Source of the DNA: Aeromicrobium duanguangcaii
GTDB taxonomy: Bacteria > Actinomycetota > Actinomycetes > Propionibacteriales > Nocardioidaceae
Length of the DNA stretch: 64,000 nucleotides
Assembly (NCBI RefSeq): GCF_024508295.1
Contig: NZ_CP101990.1
Span: 868,001-932,000 of the forward strand
Direction of reading: 5' to 3'
Under the pieces are notes generated by a model, which ran no database searches, had not been told where the DNA came from, and saw nothing but the letters and a program-made list of their open reading frames with translations. This document shows, piece by piece, positions 32,257 through 40,832 of the stretch (the stretch's first letter is position 1; each line of letters begins with the position of its first letter). The translations under genes and the position numbers were made by a program.

Positions 32257-33093
32257 TCAGCCGCGCGGGTTGCCTCCATCGCGGCGGACGACGTGGGCGA
32301 GCACGTCGGGCTCGGCGCGGAACACGATGGCGGTGACCTGCCCGTCCTCGACGGTGAAGTCGAAGACGACACGGGCCTGGCCGAGGTGGAACCAGGCCGT
32401 GGCGGGCCGGCCCTCGACGAACACCGGCAGGGCTGCCTGGGCGCTGCCGTTGAAGAAGGTCGCCACCTCGTCGCGGCCCTCGATGCGCTCCGGAGTGCCC
32501 ACGAGGATGGCCGCGCGATCGGCGGTCACGGTGGCTTCCGGCGCCAGCAGCTGCAGCAGCCGGTCGAACTCGCCGCTCTTCGCCGCGGCCATGAACGCGT
32601 CGACGACCTCCCAGTCGGCGAGACGGTCCTCGGGCGCGGGCTGGCGGACCTTGGCCCGGGCGCGGGACGCCAGCTTGCGCGCGGCCGTGGGGGTCGTGTC
32701 CAGCAGCTCCGCGATCGTCGTGAACTCGTAGCCGAACGAGTCGTGCAGCACGAACGCCACGCGCTCGCCGGGACTGAGCCGATCCAGGACGACGCTCAGC
32801 GCGGCCCCGACGGTGTCGGCCAGGGTCACGTCGTCCGCGGGGTCGCCGACGGTCTCACCGGGATCGAGGTCGTCAACCGGCACCGGGGTGCGCGACCGCA
32901 GCCGGTCCAGGCACAGCCGCGTCGTCACGGTCGTCAGCCAGCCGGGCAGGTTCTCGATCTCGGCATCGGTCCCGTGCCAGCGCAGCCACGCCTGCTGCAC
33001 GATGTCGTGGGCCTCGTTCGCGTCGCCGAGCATCCGGCTCGCGATCCTCACCAGACGCGGCCGCTCGGCCTCGAACCATTCGTCCTGCTGCAC
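32257..33093 (-). CDS. ECF41-type RNA polymerase sigma factor (SigJ-like)
   Basis: 278-aa ECF sigma factor. Sigma region 2 spans about 5-70 (RIASRMLGDANEAHDIVQQAWLRW), region 4 about 100-160 (LSPGERVAFVLHDSFGYEFTTIAELLDTTPTAARKLASRARAK), and a SnoaL/NTF2-like C-terminal domain covers about 165-278. This C-terminal extension marks the ECF41 group, where it replaces a separate anti-sigma factor. The GTG at 33093 is preceded by AAGGGTGAGG. Divergent from the DUF6544 membrane gene. ECF41 factors often control a nearby carboxymuconolactone decarboxylase; none is here, so DUF1059 or DUF6544 are candidates. Confidence 0.92.
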   Translation of the reverse strand: MQQDEWFEAERPRLVRIASRMLGDANEAHDIVQQAWLRWHGTDAEIENLPGWLTTVTTRLCLDRLRSRTPVPVDDLDPGETVGDPADDVTLADTVGAALSVVLDRLSPGERVAFVLHDSFGYEFTTIAELLDTTPTAARKLASRARAKVRQPAPEDRLADWEVVDAFMAAAKSGEFDRLLQLLAPEATVTADRAAILVGTPERIEGRDEVATFFNGSAQAALPVFVEGRPATAWFHLGQARVVFDFTVEDGQVTAIVFRAEPDVLAHVVRRDGGNPRG

Positions 33094-33232
33094 GGTCCTC
33101 ACCCTTCCACGTCCGGCTGTCATCCCTCTGACGATCGGGACGACGCGGGTGTGACCGGACGCCGCCGTCGCGGTGGACTTTCGCAAGGCCCCGCACGGGA
33201 GCACAGTGGAACCAGGGGGAGGGGAGAAGGTC

Positions 33233-34456
33233 ATGACGAATCTTCTTCGCTGGGCTGTGGTGGCGATCCTCGTGCTGCACGGATTCGTTCATCTGCTGGC
33301 TGCGGTCCAGCGGTTCGGGTGGGTCGACGACCCCGTGCTCGCGCGGGATCCGGCCCTGGGCGTCCTGTGGCTGGCCGCGGCGATCCTGTTGCTGGCGGCC
33401 GCCCTGCTCGCCGCCCTCGGCGCCCCCACCTGGTGGTGGCTCCTGGCGATTGTCGCCGCCGTGACGTCCGAGGCGGCGATCATGACGTCCTGGAGTGTCT
33501 CGGGCTCGGGCACCCTCGTGAACGTCCTGCTGATCCTCATCGCGATCTACTCGCTGCTGCTGCGCGGCCCGCCCAGCTTCCGGGGTCAGTGGCGGCGGCG
33601 GTCGAAGGAGGCGCTGGCGGCGGTGGATCCCGACCCGACGCCCTTGACCGAGGACGAGCTGGCTGGTCTGCCGGAGCCGCTGGCGGCGTACATCCGTCGC
33701 TCGCTGCGGCAGGGCGAGCCGCGCGAGGCCAGCCTCCACGCCCGGTTCCACGGCCGGATCCGCAGTGACGCGGACGCCGAGTGGATGCCGTTCCGCGGCC
33801 GCCAGGTCAACACGTTCGGTGACAACCCGACGCGAACGTTCCTGATGATCGCGTCGCGCTCGGGAGTCCCCATCACGGTGCTGCACTGCTTCGCGGACGG
33901 GCGAGCCACGATGCGGGGCAAGGTGCTGTCCCTGCTCACCGTGGTCGACGCGTCCGGGCCGGAGATGGACCGTTCGGAGACGGTCACGGTCTTCAACGAC
34001 CTGGTCGTCCTCGCGCCCGGCGCGATCGTCGACGCTCCCATCACGTGGACCTGCGTCGGCAAGCGGCAGGTCCGCGGCGTCTTCACCCTGGGGAGCCAGA
34101 GCGTCTCGGCGGTCCTGACGTTCGACGAGCGCGACGACCTCATCGACTTCGTCTCCGACGACCGGTCGCGAGCGTCTGCGGACGGGCGCTCCTTCACCCC
34201 GCAGACCTGGTCCACCCCGCTGCGCACGCATCGCGACGTGGACGGGCTCCGGCTGCTGACCACGGGAGCCGCGCGCTGGCTGGGACCGGACGGATGGTTC
34301 ACCTACATCGAGCTGGAGTACGACGAGATCACGTACAACGTGCACGAGGTGGAGACCGGTCCCGCCTCCGGCCCGGCGCTCCAGGGCCTGACCCCCGAGC
34401 GGGTCAGTCGGCCACGCGGCGAGATGACGCACCGCCGGCCACGACGAGCAAGGTGA
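33233..34456 (+). CDS. DUF6544 family membrane protein
   Basis: 407 aa. Three hydrophobic helices at about 5-25, 40-65 and 70-120, then a large soluble domain (about 150-400) with FHGRIRSDADAEWMPFRGRQVNTFG and FNDLVVLAPGAIVDAPITWTCVGKRQVRGVF, which resemble DUF6544. GGGGAGAAGG precedes the ATG. The last 53 bp overlap the convergent DUF1275 gene, and the final residues (TPERVSRPRGEMTHRRPRRAR) look like antisense-derived extension. Confidence 0.8.
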   Translation: MTNLLRWAVVAILVLHGFVHLLAAVQRFGWVDDPVLARDPALGVLWLAAAILLLAAALLAALGAPTWWWLLAIVAAVTSEAAIMTSWSVSGSGTLVNVLLILIAIYSLLLRGPPSFRGQWRRRSKEALAAVDPDPTPLTEDELAGLPEPLAAYIRRSLRQGEPREASLHARFHGRIRSDADAEWMPFRGRQVNTFGDNPTRTFLMIASRSGVPITVLHCFADGRATMRGKVLSLLTVVDASGPEMDRSETVTVFNDLVVLAPGAIVDAPITWTCVGKRQVRGVFTLGSQSVSAVLTFDERDDLIDFVSDDRSRASADGRSFTPQTWSTPLRTHRDVDGLRLLTTGAARWLGPDGWFTYIELEYDEITYNVHEVETGPASGPALQGLTPERVSRPRGEMTHRRPRRAR

Positions 34457-35096
34457 TGACCGCCGCGGCGAGCAGGCCGGCGCCCAGATGCCACTGCAGC
34501 AGGGCCGCTCCGACCGCGGCGCCGGCGAGGATCAGCAGGACCGCAACGAGCCTGCGCCCGCTGCCGCCGCCCTTGCCGGAGCCCAGCACCGAGTCGGCGG
34601 CCAGGCCCGTGATCGTCGACGTGACCACGACCGTCGTCACGTCCTTGACCGCGATGAAGCGCGCGGTGGCCGCCTGCAGGCCCATCGCCGCGCCCAGCAG
34701 CGTGCTGATGGTCAGCTCCACGGCCCGCCCGGGCTGGTCGTCGACGAGCAAGGTCACCGCCAGCGCCAGGATCACCAGGCCGACCAGCGCCAGCAGCACC
34801 GTGACCGGCCGCGACCAGCCCGGCATGGCGAACCTCAGCACCCGGCCACCCAGTGCGGCGCCGGCCATGAAGCCGACCAGCGCCAGCAGGGGGCCGACGA
34901 ACGGGAGGTCCTCGGCGCCCACGGCGGCCATGCCCAGAATGACGATGTTCCCGGTCATGTTGCCCGTGAAGACGCGGTCCAGCCCGAGGTATCCGACGGC
35001 GTCGACGATGCCCGTCGAGAAGGTCAGCGCGAGCATGAGGACGAGGTGCTGGCGTTCGGCGGGCAGGCGTCGGATCACCTCTCGATCATGGGCCAC
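34404..35096 (-). CDS. YoaK/DUF1275 family membrane protein
   Basis: 230-aa protein with six membrane helices. It carries the family motif FTGNMTGNIVILG (about 43-55) and the second-half counterpart TTVVVTSTITGLAADS. DUF1275/YoaK proteins resemble inner-membrane permeases; their substrate is unknown. A GTG start was taken. Its promoter region is the 64-bp gap shared with the first purine-island gene, including the GlnR-like half-sites at 35112-35138. Confidence 0.88.
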   Translation of the reverse strand: MAHDREVIRRLPAERQHLVLMLALTFSTGIVDAVGYLGLDRVFTGNMTGNIVILGMAAVGAEDLPFVGPLLALVGFMAGAALGGRVLRFAMPGWSRPVTVLLALVGLVILALAVTLLVDDQPGRAVELTISTLLGAAMGLQAATARFIAVKDVTTVVVTSTITGLAADSVLGSGKGGGSGRRLVAVLLILAGAAVGAALLQWHLGAGLLAAAVITLLVVAGGASSRRVAD

Positions 35097-35111
35097 GTCG
35101 GCGACCGGAGT

Positions 35112-35138
35112 GTCATCGACGCGTCACGGCGGCGTTAC
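35112..35138. promoter_or_regulatory. GlnR-like box, purine island promoter 1
   Basis: Three half-sites GTCAT, GTCAC and GTTAC are spaced exactly 6 nt apart (11-bp phase), matching the GTnAC element of actinobacterial GlnR boxes. The box lies just upstream of the TACGCT -10 of the first island gene. GTTACACG here (35134-35141) is also the reverse complement of CGTGTAAC, a word shared by the other island promoters. Confidence 0.5.
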
Positions 35139-35148
35139 ACGACCTCCC

Positions 35149-35154
35149 TACGCT
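35149..35154 (+). promoter_or_regulatory. -10 box (TACGCT) of purine island
   Basis: TACGCT with a 6-nt gap to ATG 35161, no Shine-Dalgarno: leaderless start of the purine operon. Confidence 0.55.
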
Positions 35155-35160
35155 CGCGGG

Positions 35161-36213
35161 ATGACCGTTCTGCACACCGGCGTCGGCCTGGCGCGTGGGG
35201 CGACCTACCTGCCCGCCTCGCTCGACCATGTCCTCTGGGGGCGCCTGCCGTGCGCCGCCGACCGCCCGGTGCTGACCGTCGACCCGGGGGACACCGTCGT
35301 GTTCGACACGATCAGCCACGAGGGGATCCTCGAGGACCAGGGGCGCGATCCCCGCGCCTTCTTCGAGCCGTACGGCGTGGACGTGCTGGAGGACGCCGTG
35401 GCGCTGGCGCGGTCCGACGTGCCCCGGACCTTCGGCGTGGACGGCCCTCATGTGGTGACCGGCCCGGTGGCCGTCCGCGGTGCCCGGGTGGGAGACCTGC
35501 TGGCGATGACCGTCGTCGACGCGGTGCCGCGCGTGCCGTACGGCGTCGTCTCGAACCGGCACGGACGCGGCGCGCTGCCGGGGGAGTACCCCGCCACCGG
35601 TGACGTGATGAGTGTCTTCGCCCGGGCCGAGGACGGGCTCGGCCACATCGCCTACGGGCCCGACGACGCCCGCACCGTGCGGTTCCCGCTGGCGCCGTTC
35701 CTGGGGATCATGGGGGTGGCGGTCGCCGGGAGCGAGCGACCGCACAGCGTCCCGCCGGGCCCGCACGGCGGCAACATCGACATCAACGTGCTGACCGCGG
35801 GATCGACGCTCTACCTCCCGATCCAGGTCGACGGAGCGCTCGCGTACGTCGGCGACCCGCACTTCGCCCAGGGTGACGGTGAGGTCGCGCTGACCGCGAT
35901 GGAGGCCTCGCTGCGCGCCACCGTCCGGTTCGACGTCGTCGCCCGAGAGGATGCGCTGCGTGAGTTCGGCGACGTCGCCGGCCCGCTGGCGCGGACCAGC
36001 GAGTTCCTCGTCCCCACCGGCATGGACCCCGATCTCGACGTCGCCGTGCAGAACTGCGTGCGAGCGGCGATCGGTCTGCTGCAGGCGCGCTACGGGATGG
36101 ACCCGGCGCACGCGTACGCGTACCTGAGTGCCGCGACGGACTTCAACATCAGTCAGGTCGTGGACCTGGTGAAGGGCGTGCACGCGCGGATCCGGCTGGA
36201 GGACTTCCGATGA
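35161..36213 (+). CDS. acetamidase/formamidase family protein
   Basis: 350-aa FmdA/AmdA-family amidohydrolase. It has the family's beta-rich metal-site segments: TISHEGILEDQG near residue 45, GPHGGNIDIN (about 200-210) and QGDGEVALTAMEASL (about 237-251). Family members hydrolyse short amides to acid plus ammonia. It opens the purine operon and is coupled by ATGA overlap to the AtzH-amidase fusion, so a small amide arising late in allantoin breakdown (for example oxamate or formamide) is a plausible substrate; that is inference. Leaderless, with a GlnR-like box in front. Confidence 0.85.
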   Translation: MTVLHTGVGLARGATYLPASLDHVLWGRLPCAADRPVLTVDPGDTVVFDTISHEGILEDQGRDPRAFFEPYGVDVLEDAVALARSDVPRTFGVDGPHVVTGPVAVRGARVGDLLAMTVVDAVPRVPYGVVSNRHGRGALPGEYPATGDVMSVFARAEDGLGHIAYGPDDARTVRFPLAPFLGIMGVAVAGSERPHSVPPGPHGGNIDINVLTAGSTLYLPIQVDGALAYVGDPHFAQGDGEVALTAMEASLRATVRFDVVAREDALREFGDVAGPLARTSEFLVPTGMDPDLDVAVQNCVRAAIGLLQARYGMDPAHAYAYLSAATDFNISQVVDLVKGVHARIRLEDFR

Positions 36214-37730
36214 CCGACGTGCTGGGCGATCCCGCGCCGGACGGGCTGCTCGAGGCCTTCTGGGCCTATGAGACTGCGCTGATGGGCGACGACCTCGCGG
36301 CGCTCGACCGCCTCTTCGCCGAGGGGCCTGACACCCTGCGCGGCGACGCGGCCGGGCTGCTCGTCGGGCATGAGCAGATCAGCCGTTTCCGTGGCGGCCG
36401 CGGCGGGGCGCCGGCGCGCTCCGTGCTGGAGGTGCACGTCCGGTCGTTCAGCCATGCGCACGCGCTCGTCATCGCGATCACCGAGCTGGAGCGAGGCGGC
36501 CGAGGTCAGCAGACCCAGGTCTGGCGACGCGGCGCCGACGGCTGGCGCGTGATGGCCGCCCACGTGGCCGTGCCCGCTCCGGCATTCGACTCGCGCGTCT
36601 GGCGCGTCGTCGGCGACCCGCTGGTCCGGCCCACGGGCTCCGGACCGCTCGATGGTGAGACCGTCGCAGTCAAGGACCTCTTCGCCGTGGCCGGCCAGCC
36701 CGTCGGCGCAGGGAACCCGGCCTGGCTGGAGCAGGCCCCGGTCGAGCCGACGCCCGCCTGGGCCGTCCGGATGCTGACCGGGGGAGGCGCAGCGGTCCGC
36801 GGCATCACCCGCACCGACGAGTTCGCGTACAGCCTGGCGGGGACCAACGCCCATCACGGCACGCCGCCCAATCCCCGCGCGCCGGGACGGATCAGCGGAG
36901 GCTCCAGCTCCGGCTCGGCGAGCGCGGTCTCGCTGGGGCACGCGTCGATCGGGCTGGGCACCGACACCGGCGGCTCGATCCGGGTGCCGGCGGCCTACCA
37001 AGGGCTGTACGGGCTGCGCACGACCCACGGCGCCGTCCCGACGGCCGGAGTCATGCCCCTCGCGCCGTCCTTCGACACGGTCGGCTGGCTCACCCGCGAC
37101 GCGGGGCTGCTCGCGCGGGTCGGTGACGTGCTGCTGCCCGATGTGGCGCCGCGCCCGGTCCGCGAGGTGGTCGTCGTCCCCGAGCTGCTGGCCCTGGCCG
37201 AGCCGGACGTCGCCGCCGCCGTCGAGGCGTTCGCCGACCGGGAGTCGGCCCCGCGGGAGTCGTGGAACCTGGGCGAGCTGGAGTCCTGGCGCGAGGCGTT
37301 CCGGGTGCACCAGGCGGCGCAGGCCTGGGCGTCGCACGGCGCGTGGTTGCGGACCCGCCTCGACGTGCTGGGACCCGACGTCCGCGGCCGGTTCGAGGCA
37401 GCCGCCGCGATCTCGCCCGACGAGGCGTCCGTCGCAGCCGCCCGGGTGACCGCGGCGCGGCAGACGATCCGCGAGCTGGTCGGCGACCGGGTGATCGTGC
37501 TGCCCTCTGCCTCGTCGGTCGCCCCGCTGCTGGGCGCTGATCCGGGTCAGGTGCGCGACGCGACCCTGCGGCTGACGTGCCTGGCGGGACTCGGTGGGCT
37601 CCCCGCGGTGAGCATCCCGACCGCCACGGCCGAGGGCCTGCCCTGCGGCGTGAGCCTGGTCGCCGCGCCGGGCCGCGACCGCGACCTGCTGGCGTTCGCC
37701 GTCGCCCACGCCGAACGTTTACGCCCCTGA
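36210..37730 (+). CDS. AtzH/HpxZ-like domain fused to amidase-signature hydrolase (putative oxalurate hydrolase)
   Basis: 506-aa fusion. Residues 1-125 are an NTF2-like AtzH/HpxZ domain (LLEAFWAYETALMGDDLAALDRLF; a GHEQISRFRGGRG loop). Residues about 130-506 are an amidase-signature enzyme with the Lys155, Ser232, Ser256 triad positions (VAVKDLF; GGSSSGSAS; TGGSIRVP). In Klebsiella the separate HpxY (AtzE-like amidase) and HpxZ belong to an oxalurate-catabolism operon, and AtzE/AtzH act on carboxybiuret-type compounds. With a ureidoglycine aminotransferase in the same operon, oxalurate is the natural candidate substrate. Function is inferred; the domain calls are firm. Confidence 0.85.
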   Translation: MTDVLGDPAPDGLLEAFWAYETALMGDDLAALDRLFAEGPDTLRGDAAGLLVGHEQISRFRGGRGGAPARSVLEVHVRSFSHAHALVIAITELERGGRGQQTQVWRRGADGWRVMAAHVAVPAPAFDSRVWRVVGDPLVRPTGSGPLDGETVAVKDLFAVAGQPVGAGNPAWLEQAPVEPTPAWAVRMLTGGGAAVRGITRTDEFAYSLAGTNAHHGTPPNPRAPGRISGGSSSGSASAVSLGHASIGLGTDTGGSIRVPAAYQGLYGLRTTHGAVPTAGVMPLAPSFDTVGWLTRDAGLLARVGDVLLPDVAPRPVREVVVVPELLALAEPDVAAAVEAFADRESAPRESWNLGELESWREAFRVHQAAQAWASHGAWLRTRLDVLGPDVRGRFEAAAAISPDEASVAAARVTAARQTIRELVGDRVIVLPSASSVAPLLGADPGQVRDATLRLTCLAGLGGLPAVSIPTATAEGLPCGVSLVAAPGRDRDLLAFAVAHAERLRP

Positions 37731-37754
37731 AACGATCGTTGCAGCTCGTGTAAC
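37718..37754 (+). promoter_or_regulatory. GlnR-like box and CGTGTAAC, purine island promoter 2
   Basis: TTTAC (37718-37722) and GAAAC (37729-37733) are separated by 6 nt, matching gTnAC-n6-GaAAC. The box straddles the amidase stop codon. AACGATCGTT (37732-37741) is a perfect palindrome next to it, and CGTGTAAC lies at 37747-37754. Confidence 0.5.
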
Positions 37755-37764
37755 ACCGGGCCCC

Positions 37765-37770
37765 TAGCGT
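37765..37770 (+). promoter_or_regulatory. internal purine-operon -10 (TAGCGT)
   Basis: TAGCGT stands 8 nt before ATG 37779 in the only sizeable gap (48 bp) of the operon, so uricolytic genes can be transcribed separately from the two amidase genes. Confidence 0.45.
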
Positions 37771-37778
37771 CAGGGCGC

Positions 37779-38270
37779 ATGGACATCACGACCTTCGACG
37801 AGGCCGACCCGGCGACGGCAGCGGCGCTCGTCCGCGCGTGCGCCGCGATCGAGTCGTGGGTCGACGACGTCGTCGCGAGCCGGCCGTACGGGAGCCTCGA
37901 CAACCTGCTCGACCTGGCCGGCGCGCTGAGCGCCCGGTGGGGCGCCACCGAGGTCGAGGAGGCCCTGGCGGACCACCCGCGCATCGGTGAGCGCCACGAG
38001 GGCGCGGGTGCCGGGGCGGGCCTGTCGCGGCAGGAGCAGTCGGGTGTCGACCGCTCGACCGACACCGTCGCGCGGCTGGCCGAGGGCAACCGTCGCTACG
38101 AGGACCGCTTCGGGCGCATCTTCCTGATCCGGGCCGCCGGCCGCGACGCCGAGGAGATCCTCGAGCACCTCGAGCGTCGGCTGGACAACGACCCCGACAC
38201 CGAGCTGGCGGTCACCGCCGGTCAACTCCGCGAGATCGCCGCGCTGCGGCTGAAGGGATCGTTCTCATGA
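37779..38270 (+). CDS. uraD: 2-oxo-4-hydroxy-4-carboxy-5-ureidoimidazoline (OHCU) decarboxylase
   Basis: 163-aa helical enzyme that decarboxylates OHCU to S-allantoin, the third step from urate. The catalytic histidine lies in ADHPRIGER (about residues 65-73), followed by the LSRQEQSGV helix and a C-terminal ELAVTAGQLREIAALRL. It precedes and overlaps the HIU hydrolase gene by 4 bp. An internal promoter with a GlnR-like box sits directly upstream. Confidence 0.93.
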   Translation: MDITTFDEADPATAAALVRACAAIESWVDDVVASRPYGSLDNLLDLAGALSARWGATEVEEALADHPRIGERHEGAGAGAGLSRQEQSGVDRSTDTVARLAEGNRRYEDRFGRIFLIRAAGRDAEEILEHLERRLDNDPDTELAVTAGQLREIAALRLKGSFS

Positions 38271-38572
38271 CCACCCTGTCCACCCACGTCCTGGACTCCG
38301 CGCGCGGCCTGCCCGCCGCGGCGATCACGGTCACGCTCGACGGGACGCAGACCCTCGCGACGGACGATGACGGGCGGATCGCCTTCGACGGCGACCTCGC
38401 CGCGGGCGCCCACACGCTCGAGTACGCCACGGGGGAGTGGTTCGCCGGTCAGGACCGCGACACGTTCTTTCCGTCGGTGCCGCTGACGTTCGAGGTCGAG
38501 CCCGAACGCGCCCACCTGCACGTCGCCCTGCTGCTGGGCCCGTTCTCCTACACCGCCTACCGAGGGAGCTGA
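38267..38572 (+). CDS. uraH: 5-hydroxyisourate hydrolase
   Basis: 101-aa transthyretin-like protein that opens the 5-hydroxyisourate ring to OHCU. The N-terminal LSTHVLDSARG (active-site His at about 6) and the C-terminal TAYRGS (YRGS tetrapeptide) are diagnostic. Length is standard. It lies between uraD and uricase, with a 4-bp overlap upstream and 2 bp to uricase. Confidence 0.95.
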   Translation: MTTLSTHVLDSARGLPAAAITVTLDGTQTLATDDDGRIAFDGDLAAGAHTLEYATGEWFAGQDRDTFFPSVPLTFEVEPERAHLHVALLLGPFSYTAYRGS

Positions 38573-38574
38573 TC

Positions 38575-39480
38575 ATGGCGCACGGCGACATCGTCCTGGG
38601 ACCGAACCAGTACGGAAAGGCGGAGGTCCGGCTGGTCCGGGTCACCCGCGATACCGACGTGCACCGCGTCGAGGACCTCAACGTCACGACGCAACTGCGC
38701 GGTGACTTCACCGACTGTCACACGGTCGGCGACAACAGCCACGTCGTGGCCACCGACACCCAGAAGAACACGGTCTACGCCTACGCCCGCGAGCACGGGA
38801 TCGGCTCGCCGGAGCAGTTCCTGACGACCCTGGGCCGGCACTTCGTCGACGACTTCGCGCAGGTCGCCGGCGGTCGCTGGGAGTCCCAGCTGTACGCGTG
38901 GGACCGGATCGGCGTGGACGGCGAGCCCCATGACCACGCCTTCCTGCGGGAGGGCCGCGAGGTCCGCACGACGCTGGTGCAGATGGACGGCCCCGACACG
39001 TGGGTCCTCGCCGGGTTCACCGACTGCACGGTCATGAAGACGACGGGCTCGGAGTTCCACGGCTTCCCGCGTGACCGGTACACGACCCTGGCCGAGACCG
39101 ACGACCGGATCCTGGCCACCTCGGTGACCGCCTGGTGGCGGTACACCTCGGCAGACCTGGGCGACTGGAACGAGCGTTACGCCGCCATCCGCGACCTCAT
39201 GCTCGAGACCTTCGCCGGGGTGCACTCGCTGGCCCTGCAGCAGACGATCTTCGCGATGGGCAGGGCGGTGCTCGAGCAGTTCCCGGAGGTCGCCGAGGTC
39301 AAGCTCTCGTGCCCCAACAAGCACCACTTCCTGGTCGACCTGGCGCCGTTCGGCCTGAAGAACCCGAACGAGGTGTTCTTCGCCGCGGACCGTCCCTACG
39401 GGCTGATCGAGGCGACGGTCCAGCGCGAGGGCGCCCCCGAGGCGCCGCAGGCCTGGGCGACCGTGGCCGGGTTCTGCTGA
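38575..39480 (+). CDS. uaZ: urate oxidase (uricase)
   Basis: 301-aa cofactorless uricase converting urate to 5-hydroxyisourate with O2. Tandem T-fold signature pieces are visible: YGKAEVRLVRV at the start, NSHVVATDTQKNTVY (about 54-68, with the catalytic Thr/Lys relay region), and LSCPNKHHFLVDLAPFGLKNPNEVF near the end. The ATG was chosen just after the HIU hydrolase stop; upstream frame extension overlaps that gene. The symbol follows general uricase usage. Confidence 0.95.
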   Translation: MAHGDIVLGPNQYGKAEVRLVRVTRDTDVHRVEDLNVTTQLRGDFTDCHTVGDNSHVVATDTQKNTVYAYAREHGIGSPEQFLTTLGRHFVDDFAQVAGGRWESQLYAWDRIGVDGEPHDHAFLREGREVRTTLVQMDGPDTWVLAGFTDCTVMKTTGSEFHGFPRDRYTTLAETDDRILATSVTAWWRYTSADLGDWNERYAAIRDLMLETFAGVHSLALQQTIFAMGRAVLEQFPEVAEVKLSCPNKHHFLVDLAPFGLKNPNEVFFAADRPYGLIEATVQREGAPEAPQAWATVAGFC

Positions 39481-39482
39481 GC

Positions 39483-40832
39483 ATGCATCTCGATGCGATC
39501 CGGGGCCGTCAGGTCCTGGTCGACGGAGCGTTCCGGCCCACGACCCTGCTGCTGCGGGACGGTCGGATCGCGGCGATCGAGCCGTTCGGTGTGGTGCCCG
39601 ACGGTGCCGTGCTGGACGCCCCGGACGGTGCGTTCGTCCTGCCCGGCGTTGTCGACACCCACGTGCACGTCAACGAGCCGGGCCGCACCGAGTGGGAGGG
39701 ATTCCGGTCCGCCACCGAGGCGGCCGCGCGCGGCGGCGTCACGACGCTCGTCGACATGCCGCTGAACGCCATCCCGCCCACCACGACGGTCGAGCACCTC
39801 GAGCTCAAGCGCGCGGCGGCGCAGGGCCAGTCGATCGTCGACGTCGGCTTCTGGGGCGGCGCGGTGCCCGGCAACGGGGCGGACCTCGAGCCGATGTGGG
39901 AGGCGGGGGTCTTCGGCTTCAAGTGCTTCCTGTCGCCGTCGGGGGTCGACGAGTTCCCACCCCTCGACCGCTCCGAGTTCCTCGCCGCATTGGGCGAGGT
40001 CGCCCGGTTCGGCGGGCTGATGATCGTCCACGCGGAGGACGCCGCGATCCTCGCTGACGCGCCCGCTCCCGCGAGCCGGTCGTACCGCGACTTCGTGTCC
40101 TCGCGCCCCGATGCCTCGGAGGTCGCGGCGATCGAGCAGGTGATCGACGGCGCGCGGCAGACCGGCGCCCGCGTGCACGTGCTGCACCTGTCCAGCGCCC
40201 GGGCGCTCGACGTCATCGCCGACGCCAGGGCCGAGGGGCTGCGGCTCACGGTCGAGACGTGCCCGCACTACCTGTGCTTCAGCGCCGAGCAGATCCCCGA
40301 CGCGGCTCCGGAGTTCAAGTGCTGCCCGCCGATCCGCGACGCGGGGAACCGCGACGCGCTCTGGCAGGCGCTGGACGAGGGACTGATCGACTGCGTCGTC
40401 AGCGACCACTCGCCCTCGACCGTGGCCGAGAAGCGCCGGGGCGACGGCGACCTGCAGCAGGCGTGGGGCGGCGTCTCGGGGCTGCAGGTGGGCTTCAGCG
40501 CCGTCGCCCACGAGGCCGCCCGTCGCGGCATCGGGCTGGACCGGGTCAGCCGGTGGATGTCGCGGAACACCGCCGATCTGGTGGGGCTGGACCGCAAGGG
40601 CCGACTCGAGGTGGGCGCCGACGCCGACGTCGTGATCCACGACCCCACCGCCACGCTGCACGTCGAGGCCGCGCGACTGGCCCACCGCAACCCCATCTCG
40701 GCCTATGACGGCCTGCGGCTGGACGGACGGGTCACCAGCACCGTCGTGCGCGGCCGCCTCGTCGCCGGGCCCGACCTCGATCCCACGTTCGGGCGCCTGC
40801 TGTCCCGACCCGACCACGGAGACGACCGATGA
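39483..40832 (+). CDS. allB: allantoinase
   Basis: 449-aa amidohydrolase that opens allantoin to allantoate. The metal motif is DTHVHVNEPGRTEWEGF (about 59-75), the carboxylated-lysine region is FGFKCFLSPSG (about 143-153), later histidines are in MIVHAED and VHVLHLSSA, and the active-site Asp is in CVVSDHSPS (about 310). These match bacterial AllB/PucH. The start is an ATG 2 bp after the uricase stop. Confidence 0.95.
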   Translation: MHLDAIRGRQVLVDGAFRPTTLLLRDGRIAAIEPFGVVPDGAVLDAPDGAFVLPGVVDTHVHVNEPGRTEWEGFRSATEAAARGGVTTLVDMPLNAIPPTTTVEHLELKRAAAQGQSIVDVGFWGGAVPGNGADLEPMWEAGVFGFKCFLSPSGVDEFPPLDRSEFLAALGEVARFGGLMIVHAEDAAILADAPAPASRSYRDFVSSRPDASEVAAIEQVIDGARQTGARVHVLHLSSARALDVIADARAEGLRLTVETCPHYLCFSAEQIPDAAPEFKCCPPIRDAGNRDALWQALDEGLIDCVVSDHSPSTVAEKRRGDGDLQQAWGGVSGLQVGFSAVAHEAARRGIGLDRVSRWMSRNTADLVGLDRKGRLEVGADADVVIHDPTATLHVEAARLAHRNPISAYDGLRLDGRVTSTVVRGRLVAGPDLDPTFGRLLSRPDHGDDR

